Assembly (NCBI GenBank): GCA_036362985.1
Contig: JAYGXS010000003.1
Location: forward strand, 48,399,845-48,463,844
Length of the DNA stretch: 64,000 nucleotides
Source of the DNA: Ligula intestinalis
Lineage: Eukaryota > Platyhelminthes > Cestoda > Diphyllobothriidea > Diphyllobothriidae
Direction: 5' to 3'
The notes under the pieces were generated by a model that did not search any database, was not told where the DNA came from, and worked only from the letters and a program-made list of their open reading frames with translations. This document shows, piece by piece, positions 1-10,325 of the stretch (positions are counted from its first letter, which is position 1; each line of letters starts with the position of its first letter). The position numbers and the translations under genes are program-made.

Positions 1-926
1 AGGTTATCAGGTTAGTGAGAAAGAATCTACCACTTATAAATCCCTGTGAGTACGCGATTAGCAAGTTCCCCTCCGCAATATGTCCAATTGAGTCCATTTT
101 TACTATTTTATCCATTAGTTTTTAACAAATGCTTGTAAGGCTTGCAGCAGCTAGACAAAAATGCTGTCTACCTTCCTTGTTCAATGCCAAAAGTCTTAAT
201 ATAATTTTTTTCTTTGGCGGCTGTTTCCGACTCACTGACCTAAAACCCTTGACCGACATTATCGCAACATTAACTTGACAAGGTTGCATATAACAAAAAA
301 TGGTTGTCTTAGAAGCAATACCATTTTATAAGTAACCAACGACCTCGTTGCCTTCCTCAATTTCGATCTCAAGCATACTACTCTGAAAATATATTTCCGC
401 TATTTAGCCTTTTACTGCTGCATAAATCGGAGAAAATGTCCAAGTGTTTTTTCACAATATAATACCAATCTACCTTTCTTCTCCATGTACGTTCGCTGAT
501 CAATTTTTTCTCCTAGACATTTTGAACATCAGAGTTCGCTGAATTCTGTCTCTAATTTTCTTCGTAGGATTTTTTGCTGCTTCTTTCTTATTCCATCATA
601 TTTTCTACAGATTATAAACTTTTTGTCTTACAAGGACAAATCGCCGTTGGATGTGAAATACTCTGCCAACCGTACTTGTCATTTCTGCTGTATATCTGGC
701 TACTCAAACGGAGCACCAATGCACACATTTTCATTTGTTTTCATAGTGTCCTCTGAGTGTTTAAATGCAGACTTATTTTATTTATTGATGTGTGAAAGCC
801 TGCCTCTGATGCCCAGAACTTTCCCTACTATGCTGATTCCAGCAGCCCATGCATCCGGCTAAAAGAAAAAAACATAAGTTTAAGGTTCGAGATGGAACCA
901 TTGGAGGTGAAATTAAAACTTGTAGC
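1..926. other. No gene recognised
   Basis: AT-rich sequence with only short chance reading frames. I see no conserved protein motif, RNA gene or clear repeat before the LTR fragment that follows. Confidence 0.5.
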
Positions 927-1580
927 TGTAACGAGAGAAAGTTGCCTTTATTTTGTTTTAATCAATTTTATTCTTTAAACTGACTTAACGTTTGTTTTTC
1001 TGTTTCCGGTGACAATTTCAAATACGTACTCGACCTCCAAGAAACCTTACGCCTCACGCATAACCTGGCGCGCGATCACTTGCGCACGTCATCTGAACGA
1101 CAAAAGGCTTACTTCGATAAGGCGGCACACAGAGTACCGTTCCAACTTGGAGACTTAGTGTGCCGATACCGGTCCACGCCTCCCGTGGGCATCCCGGCTA
1201 AACTATACCACCCTTGGGAAGGCCCGTATCGGGTAGTCGAGGTCTTACCGCATAACGTGTATGTTATCCGCGACGCTATCATGCCGGAGGCTCCTCCCTT
1301 CACCGTTCACTCCGACAAACTCAAACTGTATCGCGGACGCCTTCCGGCGGCAACTGCCGACAACCTTCCGCTGGTGCCTCCACACCTCGTTCCGGACCTT
1401 GGCGCCGAACTTGACGTCGGTTGAGCTACCACCGAGCCATCAACGGCCCTGGGGACAGGGCCGCGTATCGAGGGGGGGGGGTATTGTAACGAGAGAAAGT
1501 TGCCTTTATTTTGTTTTAATTAACTTTTATTCTTTTAACTGACTTAAAGTTTGTTTTTCTGTTTCCGGTGACAATTTCAA
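927..1580 (+). mobile_element. Internally deleted Ty3/gypsy-type LTR retrotransposon
   Basis: Two ~95 bp direct repeats (927-1021 and 1485-1580) begin with TGTAACGAGAG, as expected for an LTR 5' end, and differ at only a few positions. The second copy follows a G-rich polypurine tract at about 1470-1484, the usual site of plus-strand priming next to a 3' LTR. Between the copies lies the end of an integrase frame. The first repeat runs directly into integrase coding sequence with no gag, protease, RT or RNase H, so the element has a large internal deletion. The true right end of the 3' LTR was not found; it may extend to about 1770. Confidence 0.7.
1022..1424 (+). pseudogene. Integrase C-terminal fragment of a Ty3/gypsy retrotransposon
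   Basis: The frame is open from about 1022 to a stop at 1422-1424. It carries the end of the integrase core helix followed by the C-terminal SH3-like domain, with the typical signature of a short 'F..GD.V' stretch, then 'KL..PWEGPYRVVEV' and a 'HSDKLKLY' end. The catalytic DDE residues are absent because the upstream part of the gene is missing. It cannot be functional alone. Family assignment rests on the recognisable C-terminal pattern. Confidence 0.75.
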
Positions 1581-1815
1581 TTTTCGAGTGAACGTGCGAG
1601 AAAGGCAGAACGACGACGAAGCTGACCAGAGAACCTTCGGTAAACAACACCAGGACTTGGAAAGGAGAGGAGACCGTATCGATTGAAACCCTGTGAAAAA
1701 CAATTAACCCAGATTTTACTATAGTCTTACCCCTGAGTACCTACTACGATAAATTTAATCGACAAATATTTCACCATTCCTCTGTTATCTTTTGACGTGA
1801 TTGTGGTTGAGTGAC
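1581..1815. other. Probable remainder of the 3' LTR and flank
   Basis: Sequence after the LTR repeat with no matching partner in the window. It probably includes the rest of the LTR, but no end can be placed. Confidence 0.3.
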
Positions 1816-1995
1816 ATGACTCCAGGGAATGAAGAAACCATGAATTTTACGAGAATGGAGAAGCAAGATGAAGGACAGACTGTTCCTATTGTAGAAGGAG
1901 ATTCCGGTGAACAGCATCCTGGTGCTAGTGTCAGAGGGATCACTGCATCGCAGCCGACGAACGAACTTGTCAGGAGCCTCATTGGGGTACATGAG
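1816..1995 (+). CDS. Possible orphan first coding exon
   Basis: An ATG opens a 60-codon frame rich in Glu, Gly and Ser that ends exactly at a donor-like GAG|GTATGG in phase 0. The predicted peptide has no motif I recognise. No downstream exon could be joined: the PRMT7 acceptor at 5110/5111 would need a different phase. It could be the 5' exon of an unrecognised gene or a chance frame. Confidence 0.25.
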
Positions 1996-3071
1996 GTATG
2001 GTCAAATTTACATGTTTTTTTGAAGGATTTAGTATACTGCTACGATCGCAATGTCGCTTTAGTTATAGTGCGTTAAAAATGTGAGATTTTGAAAGTATTC
2101 CTTTATCGTAGTATGGCTTTCAAAACAGTGGATAAGCTTCCACCTTAGGACTTCATACTGTGTGGCTCTAGTTAAATTATAAAAGGGATATATGTGGAAT
2201 CTTCCATTTGGTTTATACAAATCTCATGTTATTTGAGCTGCCGATCATATACAAGAGCCTTAGATCTACATTAGCTTTTTGGCAGAATCAGGTTTCATGC
2301 GAGAGACATCCAGCGGTGCAGTAGGTACATAAATACTGACTATCACGACGGGAGTGTGCTTTTTCGAACAAACTGCTCACAGGAAGAAGAAAGAAAGCCC
2401 CAAATTTAACGGATGGAATGCTAAAATCTTTTGCTTATTTTGTTCGTCTAATTACGTTAGTTACCGCCAGATTAGGAAATTTTAGTGTGGTCTGCCTCTC
2501 CATTTTCACTCTGTTTTGTACTTATCTCCGTAAGTAAATTCACTATCATAAACTTATTAGCAGTCCTTCGCAGTTTTCTAGTATTCCATTTTTGCTAAGA
2601 ATTACCTAGTGCATTTTTCAGTGAATTGAAATAACAGAAACGTGAGCTAACTTTAGCGCCTAGGCGTTTCATGACATGAAAAGCCTTTCTGTATACGTAT
2701 ATATACCGCATTCATGATCTCCAAAATGGAAAGAAGAAAAAGACGAAGAATATATATACGTATACCGTATACGGTAAACTATGGAGGCGCGCACCTAACG
2801 CCAGCCTATTCTATTAGGGTGCATAACTTGGTTTCTTGGGGTTTGCCTTATCCAATCAACCCATATGAAAATACTATAGACGTGATTCTAATGCCAAAAA
2901 CATTTCGCAAATAATGTTTACCTAGAATGGGTTAGTCATACTAATTTTATTCAGCATTTCTTCTAGTTGAGCACTGTTGGTCATTAAAAGCGAAAAAAAA
3001 ACTTCCTAAAATTAAACTTTATAAGATTTAAGATGATACCCATATAAGCATTCAAGCGGCCAAGTTTGGTG
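1996..3071. other. No gene recognised
   Basis: AT-rich sequence with no supported coding exon. The only structure seen is a perfect 15 bp inverted repeat at 2691-2705/2751-2765. Confidence 0.45.
2691..2765. repeat. Small inverted repeat
   Basis: Perfect 15 bp arms (GTATACGTATATATA and its complement) are separated by about 45 bp. It may be a small foldback element or a chance AT palindrome. Confidence 0.4.
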
Positions 3072-3100
3072 GACGTGCGTTTCCGATTACTCATCATCAG
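3072..3100 (-). ncRNA. Hammerhead-ribozyme-like core (decayed)
   Basis: Read on the minus strand the segment has CTGATGA, a possible 3 bp stem II with a GTAA loop, then GAAAC and GCACGTC, which could form a short stem III (ACG/CGT) ending in the UC cleavage dinucleotide. The order fits a type I hammerhead core, a motif reported from Penelope-like elements. Flanking sequence does not form a convincing stem I, so this copy is probably dead or a coincidence. Confidence 0.3.
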
Positions 3101-5110
3101 GCAATTACAATACCGTAACTAATCCCAATAAGAGTTTGCGTGTATCCAGAAGAATGTCGATATTTTTCGAAACTGTTTGGGGGTCGTCCTAAAGAGAGAC
3201 ATAGCGAGCTTTTGGTAACGCGTTAACTCACACGATCTAAAAATTCCTCTTTCTTATCACCGCTTCTATAGTTGTCTTGCTCAATCAGAGTCATGTCTGT
3301 TTCATATTACTTCATGCAATTACCGGCTGGTCGTGTTTTTAAGGCTCACTAATAGCTCTTTTCATTTTTTAAGAACTTTATTCGTTATTAGAAGCAAACG
3401 AAAAGTTCCTTTTCGACAGCTGACGGCACGGATTCATAAATTGTGTTGAATTTGAGAAAGATTAGAAAAAAATCTTTGTTTAACAGGAAAATAATTAATT
3501 GGTGAAAAGGATGGGAACTCGCTGAATGACGGAACCATTGTTTGGCTTGGCAACCAAATGGCTGAATTCCGCAGAGAGCATTTATATGCCACTAATCTGC
3601 CCTTCGTTGTCACCGAGATAACTATACTTATGATTCCGGCATACTTAATAGGTGTGCATATTTGCTGTCAGGATCACCCTTCTCTATGCTTTCGATATGT
3701 GAGTTCTCTTGTTCAGCAACCGGCGACATCTCGAGGTGTTTGCCATCCGGTGCCTTCACAGTTATTTTCATCTTAAATAAACAGACCAAATGAAGCACTA
3801 AATGCCATCGCTGCTTTAAACACTGACACAGAAGGACGATAGTTCTTTAGCGGCGAAAGTAGTTTAGCTGTGGATCCCATGGCTCTGACAACAAACTCCT
3901 GTGCGGCTTCAGTCCACAAAGGCCTCGCAGAGCTAAGGTAAAGTAGCTGGACACTATAAAGCTCTCCTTGGAAAGAATGTTGTGCCTACTAGCCTTTATT
4001 CTCAATTATAAAACTCCACTCCAGTGTCCAAGTCATGAACCAAACCACAGTACCCTGAGTGTCGGGATAGTAGGCTCAGTACTACTGAAATATTTACAGA
4101 CCCACCTTTGTGTGTATTATCGAGCAGTTTTAAGAACTTATGTCAAAATACTTTAAAATGCCGTTTGTGCCACGCTCTACTGCCATTTTTTAGCTATGTA
4201 CAATGGTACCGTCTAATTTTTGTCTTTTTTCGTGCCATTTTTTGCCCATCTTCAAGAATTAATTTAGTCCACAAGCGGGAATGTGAGTAGGCTCTCTTGG
4301 AAACTGTTAAGTAAACTAAACTTTCAGGGCTTGCGCGTTAGTCACTCGAGGTGCTGAGCGCGGATTTTAATGTGGTACATATGGTGATTCGTTTGCACAG
4401 TGGCCCGAGATGGCTTACAAAGGCCTTGGCTTGCCAAATCTCCGATTTGTATCGACACAAGGCTAATGCGCAAAAATAGATTTTGAAAGTCGTGCATTTG
4501 ACGTCGAAATTGACGAAAACCATGAGGTTATTATTTTTTGGCATGCTGTCTAACCAAACTTAAAGCCAGGCTATTTCGATCTCGAAGAGCCTTTTTTTAC
4601 CTAGTTGATACTATCATGTATCGTAAGCGCTTTCGGAAGGCTTGACGCTGTTTAAGGCCACTGTGATAAATCTTTTATCGTTGCCAAAGATTTATTCCCT
4701 AGCTAACTGAAGACCGTTTAACTGGTTGCATGTGAAATGGATCACCATTGGCTGTCTCGGTTCGCACAAATTAACAATTCTTGTGTTAGGAAGGACGCGC
4801 TTGTAAAGTTGATCGTAATATTCGAATCAGTCTTCGCCATCAACTGACAAAGTGAAGTCATTTGAATAGGTAAAAAGCAATTCCATTGTTCCTCATTAGT
4901 AATTATCTTGGAATCCTTACGCTTAAGTGCAATATTTTCTTCAAATTTTCCTGGCACTTAATCAATAAAACAAATAGCATTTTGCTATCGTTGCGTTGGT
5001 CTCTGTATTTTACGGACATCCCATTCTGATTTTCTTCAATCTTTCCTTATTACACGACGTCTTTTACTAGTTATTTCGATACTAATGGCCCCTGTTATCT
5101 TGTGTTTCAG
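3101..5110. other. Upstream region of PRMT7, no gene recognised
   Basis: Only short unconserved frames are present. The last ten bases (TGTGTTTCAG) form a strong splice-acceptor-like site 43 bases before the PRMT7 start codon. No promoter element was identified. Confidence 0.4.
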
Positions 5111-5111
5111 T
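5101..5111 (+). promoter_or_regulatory. Acceptor-like site upstream of PRMT7 start (possible trans-splice site)
   Basis: TGTGTTTCAG sits 43 bases upstream of the first conserved ATG, with no in-frame ATG between. I found no matching upstream cis exon. Flatworms add spliced leaders at such sites, so SL trans-splicing is one reading; a remote untranslated exon is the other. Confidence 0.4.
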
Positions 5112-5153
5112 GGCTTTGCATACCGCGTTTGGGGTGCTAGTGTGTTTAAAACA

Positions 5154-8022
5154 ATGGCGCAAGGTGACGGAAATTCCATCAGTGGCTCATTTGTATGTCA
5201 AGTCAGTCCAATTACTGGCTCTGCGCAATGGAATCTGGTTGATCTGGACTACGCTTTTGAACAGGAAATTGCCCGTTCCGCCTATGCTGACATGCTCCAC
5301 GATTCGGATCGAAACCGAAAGTACCATGAGGCCATCTGCCACGTGATAAACCACATGAAATCCACACAACCCGAACGCTTGATTCACGTCCTTGACATTG
5401 GCACGGGCACAGGCATCCTCTCTATGATGGCGGCCCGAGCAGGCGCAGATACTGTTACCGCCTGTGAGTCCTTCTCTCCTGTGGCCAGGTGTGCGAAACG
5501 GGTTATTCATGCCAATGGTCTACAAGATCGTATTCGTGTGATTGGGAAGCGCTCAACTGACCTGGTGATTGGGCATGACATGGAACAACGTGCAAACGTC
5601 CTAGTGGCCGAACTCCTTGACACCGAATTGATTGGCGAGGGGGCCTTGGAGACGTACAAGCATGCTGCTGAGCACCTACTGACTCTAGATGCCGTTTTGA
5701 TTCCATGCAAGGCCCGTATGTTCATGCAAGTAAGGTGTTACTTGCCGATATGGACATGCTTGTGGTTAATTTTGTCCTAAATCGTGCTCTTTGATCTTCA
5801 AAGGTTGTGGACTCGCCATTTCTTTGGTCGCATCACAAAATATGCCCGCCTCCGGCCCAGGGATCAGGTCTACCGCATCCTCAGACTTCCATCTTTCCCA
5901 CACAATCAATACAGGACTGTTCTGGTTGCCCATCGGTCTTTGATATTCAGGTCTCCCAGCTGCATAGTCTTGATGGAGCTGAACAAAATGGGCATCAGGA
6001 TAGGAGAGGATACGTGAGGTGCCTGCTGGACAAACCTTTACAGTTTCACGAGTTTCCCTTCTCGCCGCCTTCCTCAAATATAAGGTTACACGATTCTAAA
6101 CGCATAATTGGTGAGATTGTGTTTTTTGCCTCGTTTGCAAACATCACTACCGGAAGATCACTGAGACTCAATTATGCGCATCAGGTCAAAATTAACTGCA
6201 TGGGTGCATTTGCCTCTTGTTGCTGTCAAAGGTTAATGCAGTACAAAAGTGAGAAGATAGGGAAAATCAATCTCTTTAAAATTTTTAAGTAAGCAGTTAA
6301 TCCCGCGGTTAGTTGAAAGGGCTTACTGCGCTTAGTTTACTGCTTTAAGCGGTTATGGTATGCAGTGAACTTCAGAGTACCACTCTGCAGTTCAATGCCA
6401 TCATCAAATCCCTGCTGGACCGACGGATGACGTGTAAAAATGGAAGATTATGGGCAATTCAACCTACTTAAACATTTAAGTAGGTGACTAAAACACATAA
6501 GGACCTTTCGAACACCCCACAAGAAAACCCTACCAAAAACTACTCCTATCAAGTTTGCCGCCGTGAAGTGAACGATTAGCCCTAAATTGTTTCAGGCCCG
6601 CGCTTATGTATGCTCTCACCAACATCTCTACTTTTAACTTCAGGAAAGGCAAGAACGGACGGGACTGCACACGCCTTAGTTGTTTGGTGGGAGGTGCAGA
6701 TGGAGCCGTCGGGAACGGTAGCACCGATCTCGACTGCCCCTTCATGGGCGGAGGAGACGACGGTTTGGCGGGATCACTGGATGCAGGCCGTCTACTTCCC
6801 TAGACGCGCTTTGACCCTGACTGCTGGACAGGCGTTTGCGGTGGACTTTGCCCATGATGCCGTCTCTATGTGGTTCGACATCGTGCCAGTTCAATCTATC
6901 CAACCCACTGCGGTAGAGCGTCCGGTATGTACATGCGGCGCACACGTTGCCTGGCCGCGTTCTCGGATAGCTGAACTTAATTGTGAGGAATTTCAGGAAT
7001 TCAAAAGCAAATTCACCGACAGGGTATCAAAATATCTTCTGGAATGTGGTGCAGATACTGTGGCTTTAGTGATGCCGGCAGATGCGTCGACGCTTCCACT
7101 AGCAATAATTGACACTGTGTGTGCGTCACCCAACCTCTCGTCCAAGTCCATCCACTTTTTCCATTACGAGGGCTCGCCGCTGTCAGCACGACTGATGAAG
7201 TCTGTCTACTCGGAACTCCCGAAGGCTGTTTCTACCAAAGTTGAGGTGATTCAGAATTTCGATGACCTGAAGAGCATGATCCTCGATTTGTCGACCAAGT
7301 CACCTGCTTTGGAGGTCTGTGTGTTGGGAGAACCTTACGTCCTCGCCGGCGCACTCCCCTGGAACGCACTTCACTTTTGGTACCTCTGGGGGCAAATGGA
7401 ATCGAAACTGCCACAAGTATCCATTAAGTTGCTTTCTCCTACGCGCCTACGCGTCTGGGCAGTTGCTATGGATTTTGACCATCTGTGGAAAATCAGAGCT
7501 CCAGTGGGAAGTGACTGCGAGGGCTTTGATCTACGCGAATTTGATGAACTGGTCCTCACTGCTGCCCGCAATACGGATGCAGCGGTGGAGCCACAGCCCT
7601 TGTGGGAGTACACAGGTAAGGCACGTTCCAAGCCAGCGGTAGCCTTTGATATTGACTTGCAAGCACCTCCAGTTATCTCTAGAAGAGGGCCTGTCGCCCC
7701 TGACTGCAAATCCTGCATTTCAAAACAGGACTGCAACATCAGCCTGTACAGCCCCGCCGTAAATGCTGTCGCTTTTTGGGCCGAGTGGTTGACGCATCCG
7801 GATACTGAGTCCTGGAGAGCTGTTGCTGGTCCAACCAGTCCGGTAAAAGTGGACGAAGAAGTTGAATGGTGCCAACATGGACCACAGAATGGCGTCTTTA
7901 TTTTCGCAGAGGAGCTGAAAGAGAGGGTCAAATCAGAGTTCCCCTGTATGTTGAGCATTTCAGTCGACTTTGACTTCCGTTCAGGAGAGTTGGCCTTTGC
8001 AGTCGACACTAGGCTCCCGTGA
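5154..8022 (+). CDS. PRMT7: Protein arginine N-methyltransferase 7 (three exons)
   Basis: PRMT7 transfers methyl groups from S-adenosylmethionine to protein arginines; the animal enzyme makes monomethyl-arginine. Exons 5154-5729, 5804-6110 and 6596-8022 join in frame (phases 0 and 1) into 769 residues, somewhat longer than the ~690 of human PRMT7. Exon 1 carries the N-terminal 'TGSAQW' and 'SAYADMLHD' segments, SAM-binding motif I (VLDIGTGTG, residues 79-87) and the double-E loop (ELLDTELIGEG, with E153 and E162). Exon 2 has a 'PSVFDIQ' stretch and exon 3 the 'WRDHWMQAVYF' segment, followed by the second, degenerate methyltransferase-like half ending in beta-strand sequence. That half is not expected to bind SAM in this family. 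The start at 5154 was chosen because conserved sequence begins soon after; an in-frame ATG at 5085 lies upstream of the acceptor-like site. An AATAAA follows at 8220. Confidence 0.9.
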
Positions 8023-8219
8023 TCTTTTCACGTGTATGTGCCTTGCTAGCTGCAACTTATGTTGCGGAAAACCCTCGATGGAAAATGGTTCTTGCAGTCA
8101 AAGAATTACAATCATTTTATAACTTTCGCAACACCAGATTCTACAAAATTGTACAGGAAAATAAAAAAAGCAAATTTGCAAAACTCGTTATTATTTTCCG
8201 GTTCGGACACTGGTGCTGA

Positions 8220-8225
8220 AATAAA
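8220..8225 (+). terminator. Polyadenylation signal AATAAA for PRMT7
   Basis: AATAAA lies about 200 bases after the PRMT7 stop on the same strand and before the convergent DCTD gene. The position is plausible; use is not demonstrated. Confidence 0.4.
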
Positions 8226-8396
8226 AAATTGTATAAAAAGGGTGCAGTAATTTAAAAAAAAATGGCACAAGAGGTTTTTTGCGTCTTAAGTTCGTCGAAA
8301 TCCATGTTTCATCTCGCGAAAGGAAACGTTGGTGTGGAAAAGGGGTCACTTTTATTTTAAAAGCAAGAGTAATTTTTTTTTTAAAAATAATTGCAG

Positions 8397-8573
8397 AATC
8401 GAGTCGTGGAAGCCCCATTAGCTTTCGGCGCAGAAACTGGTGGCGCTGACGCTTCATTAACTGAGCTGGATGGTCACCGTACGACCCGTCTTGTGAAATT
8501 GACTAGGACAGAAGACAGAAATTTGTGGGTGAAGCAGATTACGGAGAGCATACTGTCACTTGGCAAACGGTAA
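8397..8573 (+). CDS. Possible terminal exon encoding a PH-domain-like helix
   Basis: A TTGCAG acceptor-like site precedes a 58-codon open frame ending in TAA. Its C-terminal part (RTEDRNLWVKQITESIL) resembles the last helix of PH domains with its conserved Trp, as in many Rho-GEFs. It lies between convergent PRMT7 and DCTD and no companion exon was found nearby. It could be the 3' end of a gene in which PRMT7 is nested, an orphaned exon copy, or chance. The assignment is weak. Confidence 0.25.
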   Translation, partial: NRVVEAPLAFGAETGGADASLTELDGHRTTRLVKLTRTEDRNLWVKQITESILSLGKR

Positions 8574-8637
8574 TGACAATTCGACAGAACGGTAGGGAGA
8601 ATGGCATAAATTAAGAAAAAAAGCTCAGGAATAGGAC

Positions 8638-9208
8638 CTACGTCGTTTTTACACCGGACTTCGCAAACATGATTTTGGCTGCTTGGTATTGCGGCTTGTT
8701 GCTCTTTGTATCGTCAAAGTAAACCACCTCCTTAATTCCACACTGAATAATAACTTTCGCACATTCATTACACGGAAAGAGGGTAGAATAGAGCGTGCAG
8801 TTTTTTACGTCAGCCGAGTTTTTATTCAATACTGCGTTAAGTTCAGCATGGCAAACTGAGGATTACAGCATGTGCATGAACGGCTTACCGTACAGATTTT
8901 TGTTTTGAAGGGGATCGTCTAAACCCTTAGTCCAGGGCATTTCATCGTCGGACAAGCCTACGGGCATACCGTTATAACCGACTGCAACTATTTTTTTCTC
9001 GGCATTTATTATACACACTCCGACCTTGTTTTACTACGTACAAAATCCAAAACCCTACCTGTGTAATTGGATCCTTACTCCTCATAGCTGAAAGGAAGGC
9101 TAGCGACATGAAATATTCATCCCAACTCAGGTACTCTGTTCTTTTAACGTTAGAGGCGATCGACAGGTTTTCCAAAGAGACTTCGTGTACTAAAGACAAA
9201 GGGAACAT
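8638..9208 (-). CDS. DCTD: Deoxycytidylate (dCMP) deaminase, three exons
   Basis: The enzyme deaminates dCMP to dUMP, the substrate of thymidylate synthase, in the cytosol. Exons 9208-9059, 9024-8889 and 8855-8638 join in frame into 167 residues (human about 178). Conserved parts are 'EYFMSLAFLSAMRSKDP' in exon 1, 'INAEKKIVAVGYNGMP' in exon 2 and the zinc site in exon 3: HAE (H98, E100 as proton shuttle) and PCNEC (C124, C127). Without removing the two tiny introns the frame breaks before the HAE motif. The C-terminus stops after 'SGVKTT', shorter than in relatives, where a further ~20 residues follow. The bases AC|GTAGGT at the end could be a donor to an unseen last exon. Confidence 0.88.
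8856..8888 (-). other. 33 bp intron 2 of DCTD
   Basis: On the minus strand it runs GTAAGC to CCTCAG and contains a stop in frame. Removing it restores 'NLYVCHAELNA', which contains the zinc-binding motif. Confidence 0.85.
9025..9058 (-). other. 34 bp intron 1 of DCTD
   Basis: On the minus strand it runs GTAGGG to ACAAG. Removing it joins 'DPITQ' to 'VGVCIIN', matching the conserved family sequence without a gap. The length is near the smallest for spliceosomal introns. Confidence 0.85.
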
Positions 9209-10325
9209 TTGGCAATAATAAGGATGATAGGAGGCGAGAGAGAGGAAGATTAATCTTCTAATTAATCAAATAAAAACAAGAATTTTTGCTTTTTAAAATG
9301 CTTGTAAAGTTTAAATACGAGGGATAGGATTAGCATTAGCCAGTTTTCGAATTTCAAAATGTAAGATAGATCTTCCGTACATATTTAAATGTTTTAATCG
9401 ATTGGCTGCGCACCGAAACGGAAAAGAACGCAAGTAAAGAATTAGTTTGCGAAGAAAGCTTCAACCCCAAGTAGTAATAAGACAATTTAGATTCTCGAAA
9501 TACCCTCCTTATGCGTTTTAGCAAACTCGGTACGCTCGTCGAAGTGCGCGCGCATCCATCTATAAGACCACCAGAACGCGCTTGTAGCGCTTTTATAAAG
9601 AGTGTTTTAACTCGGCTCGTGGACTAGGTGAATAGCGCTACGGGAAGTGAAGTTAGTAGACTTATACTTCCAGCTCTGGGTTAAGCGCGAGACTACCTGT
9701 TTTATTACGAAGATTGAAAGTTTGACACTCGCTAATGAACGTTTACCGATCGCTAACGGAACCTACTCGCCCTGCTGTGCCTTGGGACTCATTTTCGAGC
9801 CCCGCCAGCAGCCGCACATCGGCAAAGACGAGAGAGACTGGAATGGTTATTTGTGGCTCATTAAACGTCGGCCGCCAGTCATAGTCAGACTCAACTGGCG
9901 GAGTGGTATTAGGCATGGCCAGTATTACTCTCCTGGGGTTTGAAAAAAAAGACATTTGAAGTTCAATACAATTTCACGCGGAATCCAGATACTGTTTAGA
10001 TGCACAAAGGGTAATCTCAACTATACAGCGGAGATTATGCCTGTCAACTTGATATATACAGAGTAGATTCGCTTTCTCATTAGATGTCAACCGAAATTCT
10101 ATAATCTCTTTTCGATCACATAAATAGGGTTTTCAGATTAAGTATCGTACAACATGGCCATAAAATATTTCAGCCTTGTCAGGATGCCGGCTTTTCAATT
10201 AGCTTGTTTTCGGCCGCCATTTTAAATGCAAAAACTATAATAGAAAACATATACAAACGTATTTTGTGGTAGCAAATGATGTCGTTGAAGTTTATACTTC
10301 AAGTATAAATGTGATTTTTTAGATA
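9209..10325. other. No gene recognised
   Basis: Presumed upstream region of the minus-strand DCTD gene. Several short frames overlap 9647-9955 on both strands, but none shows a motif I know. Confidence 0.4.

Noticed and set aside
7371..8009. 212-codon minus-strand frame
   Set aside because: Antisense shadow of the PRMT7 third exon.
8180..8400. Minus-strand sequence as a last DCTD exon
   Set aside because: A loose similarity to the C-terminal region was noted but there is no acceptor and the spacing is wrong.
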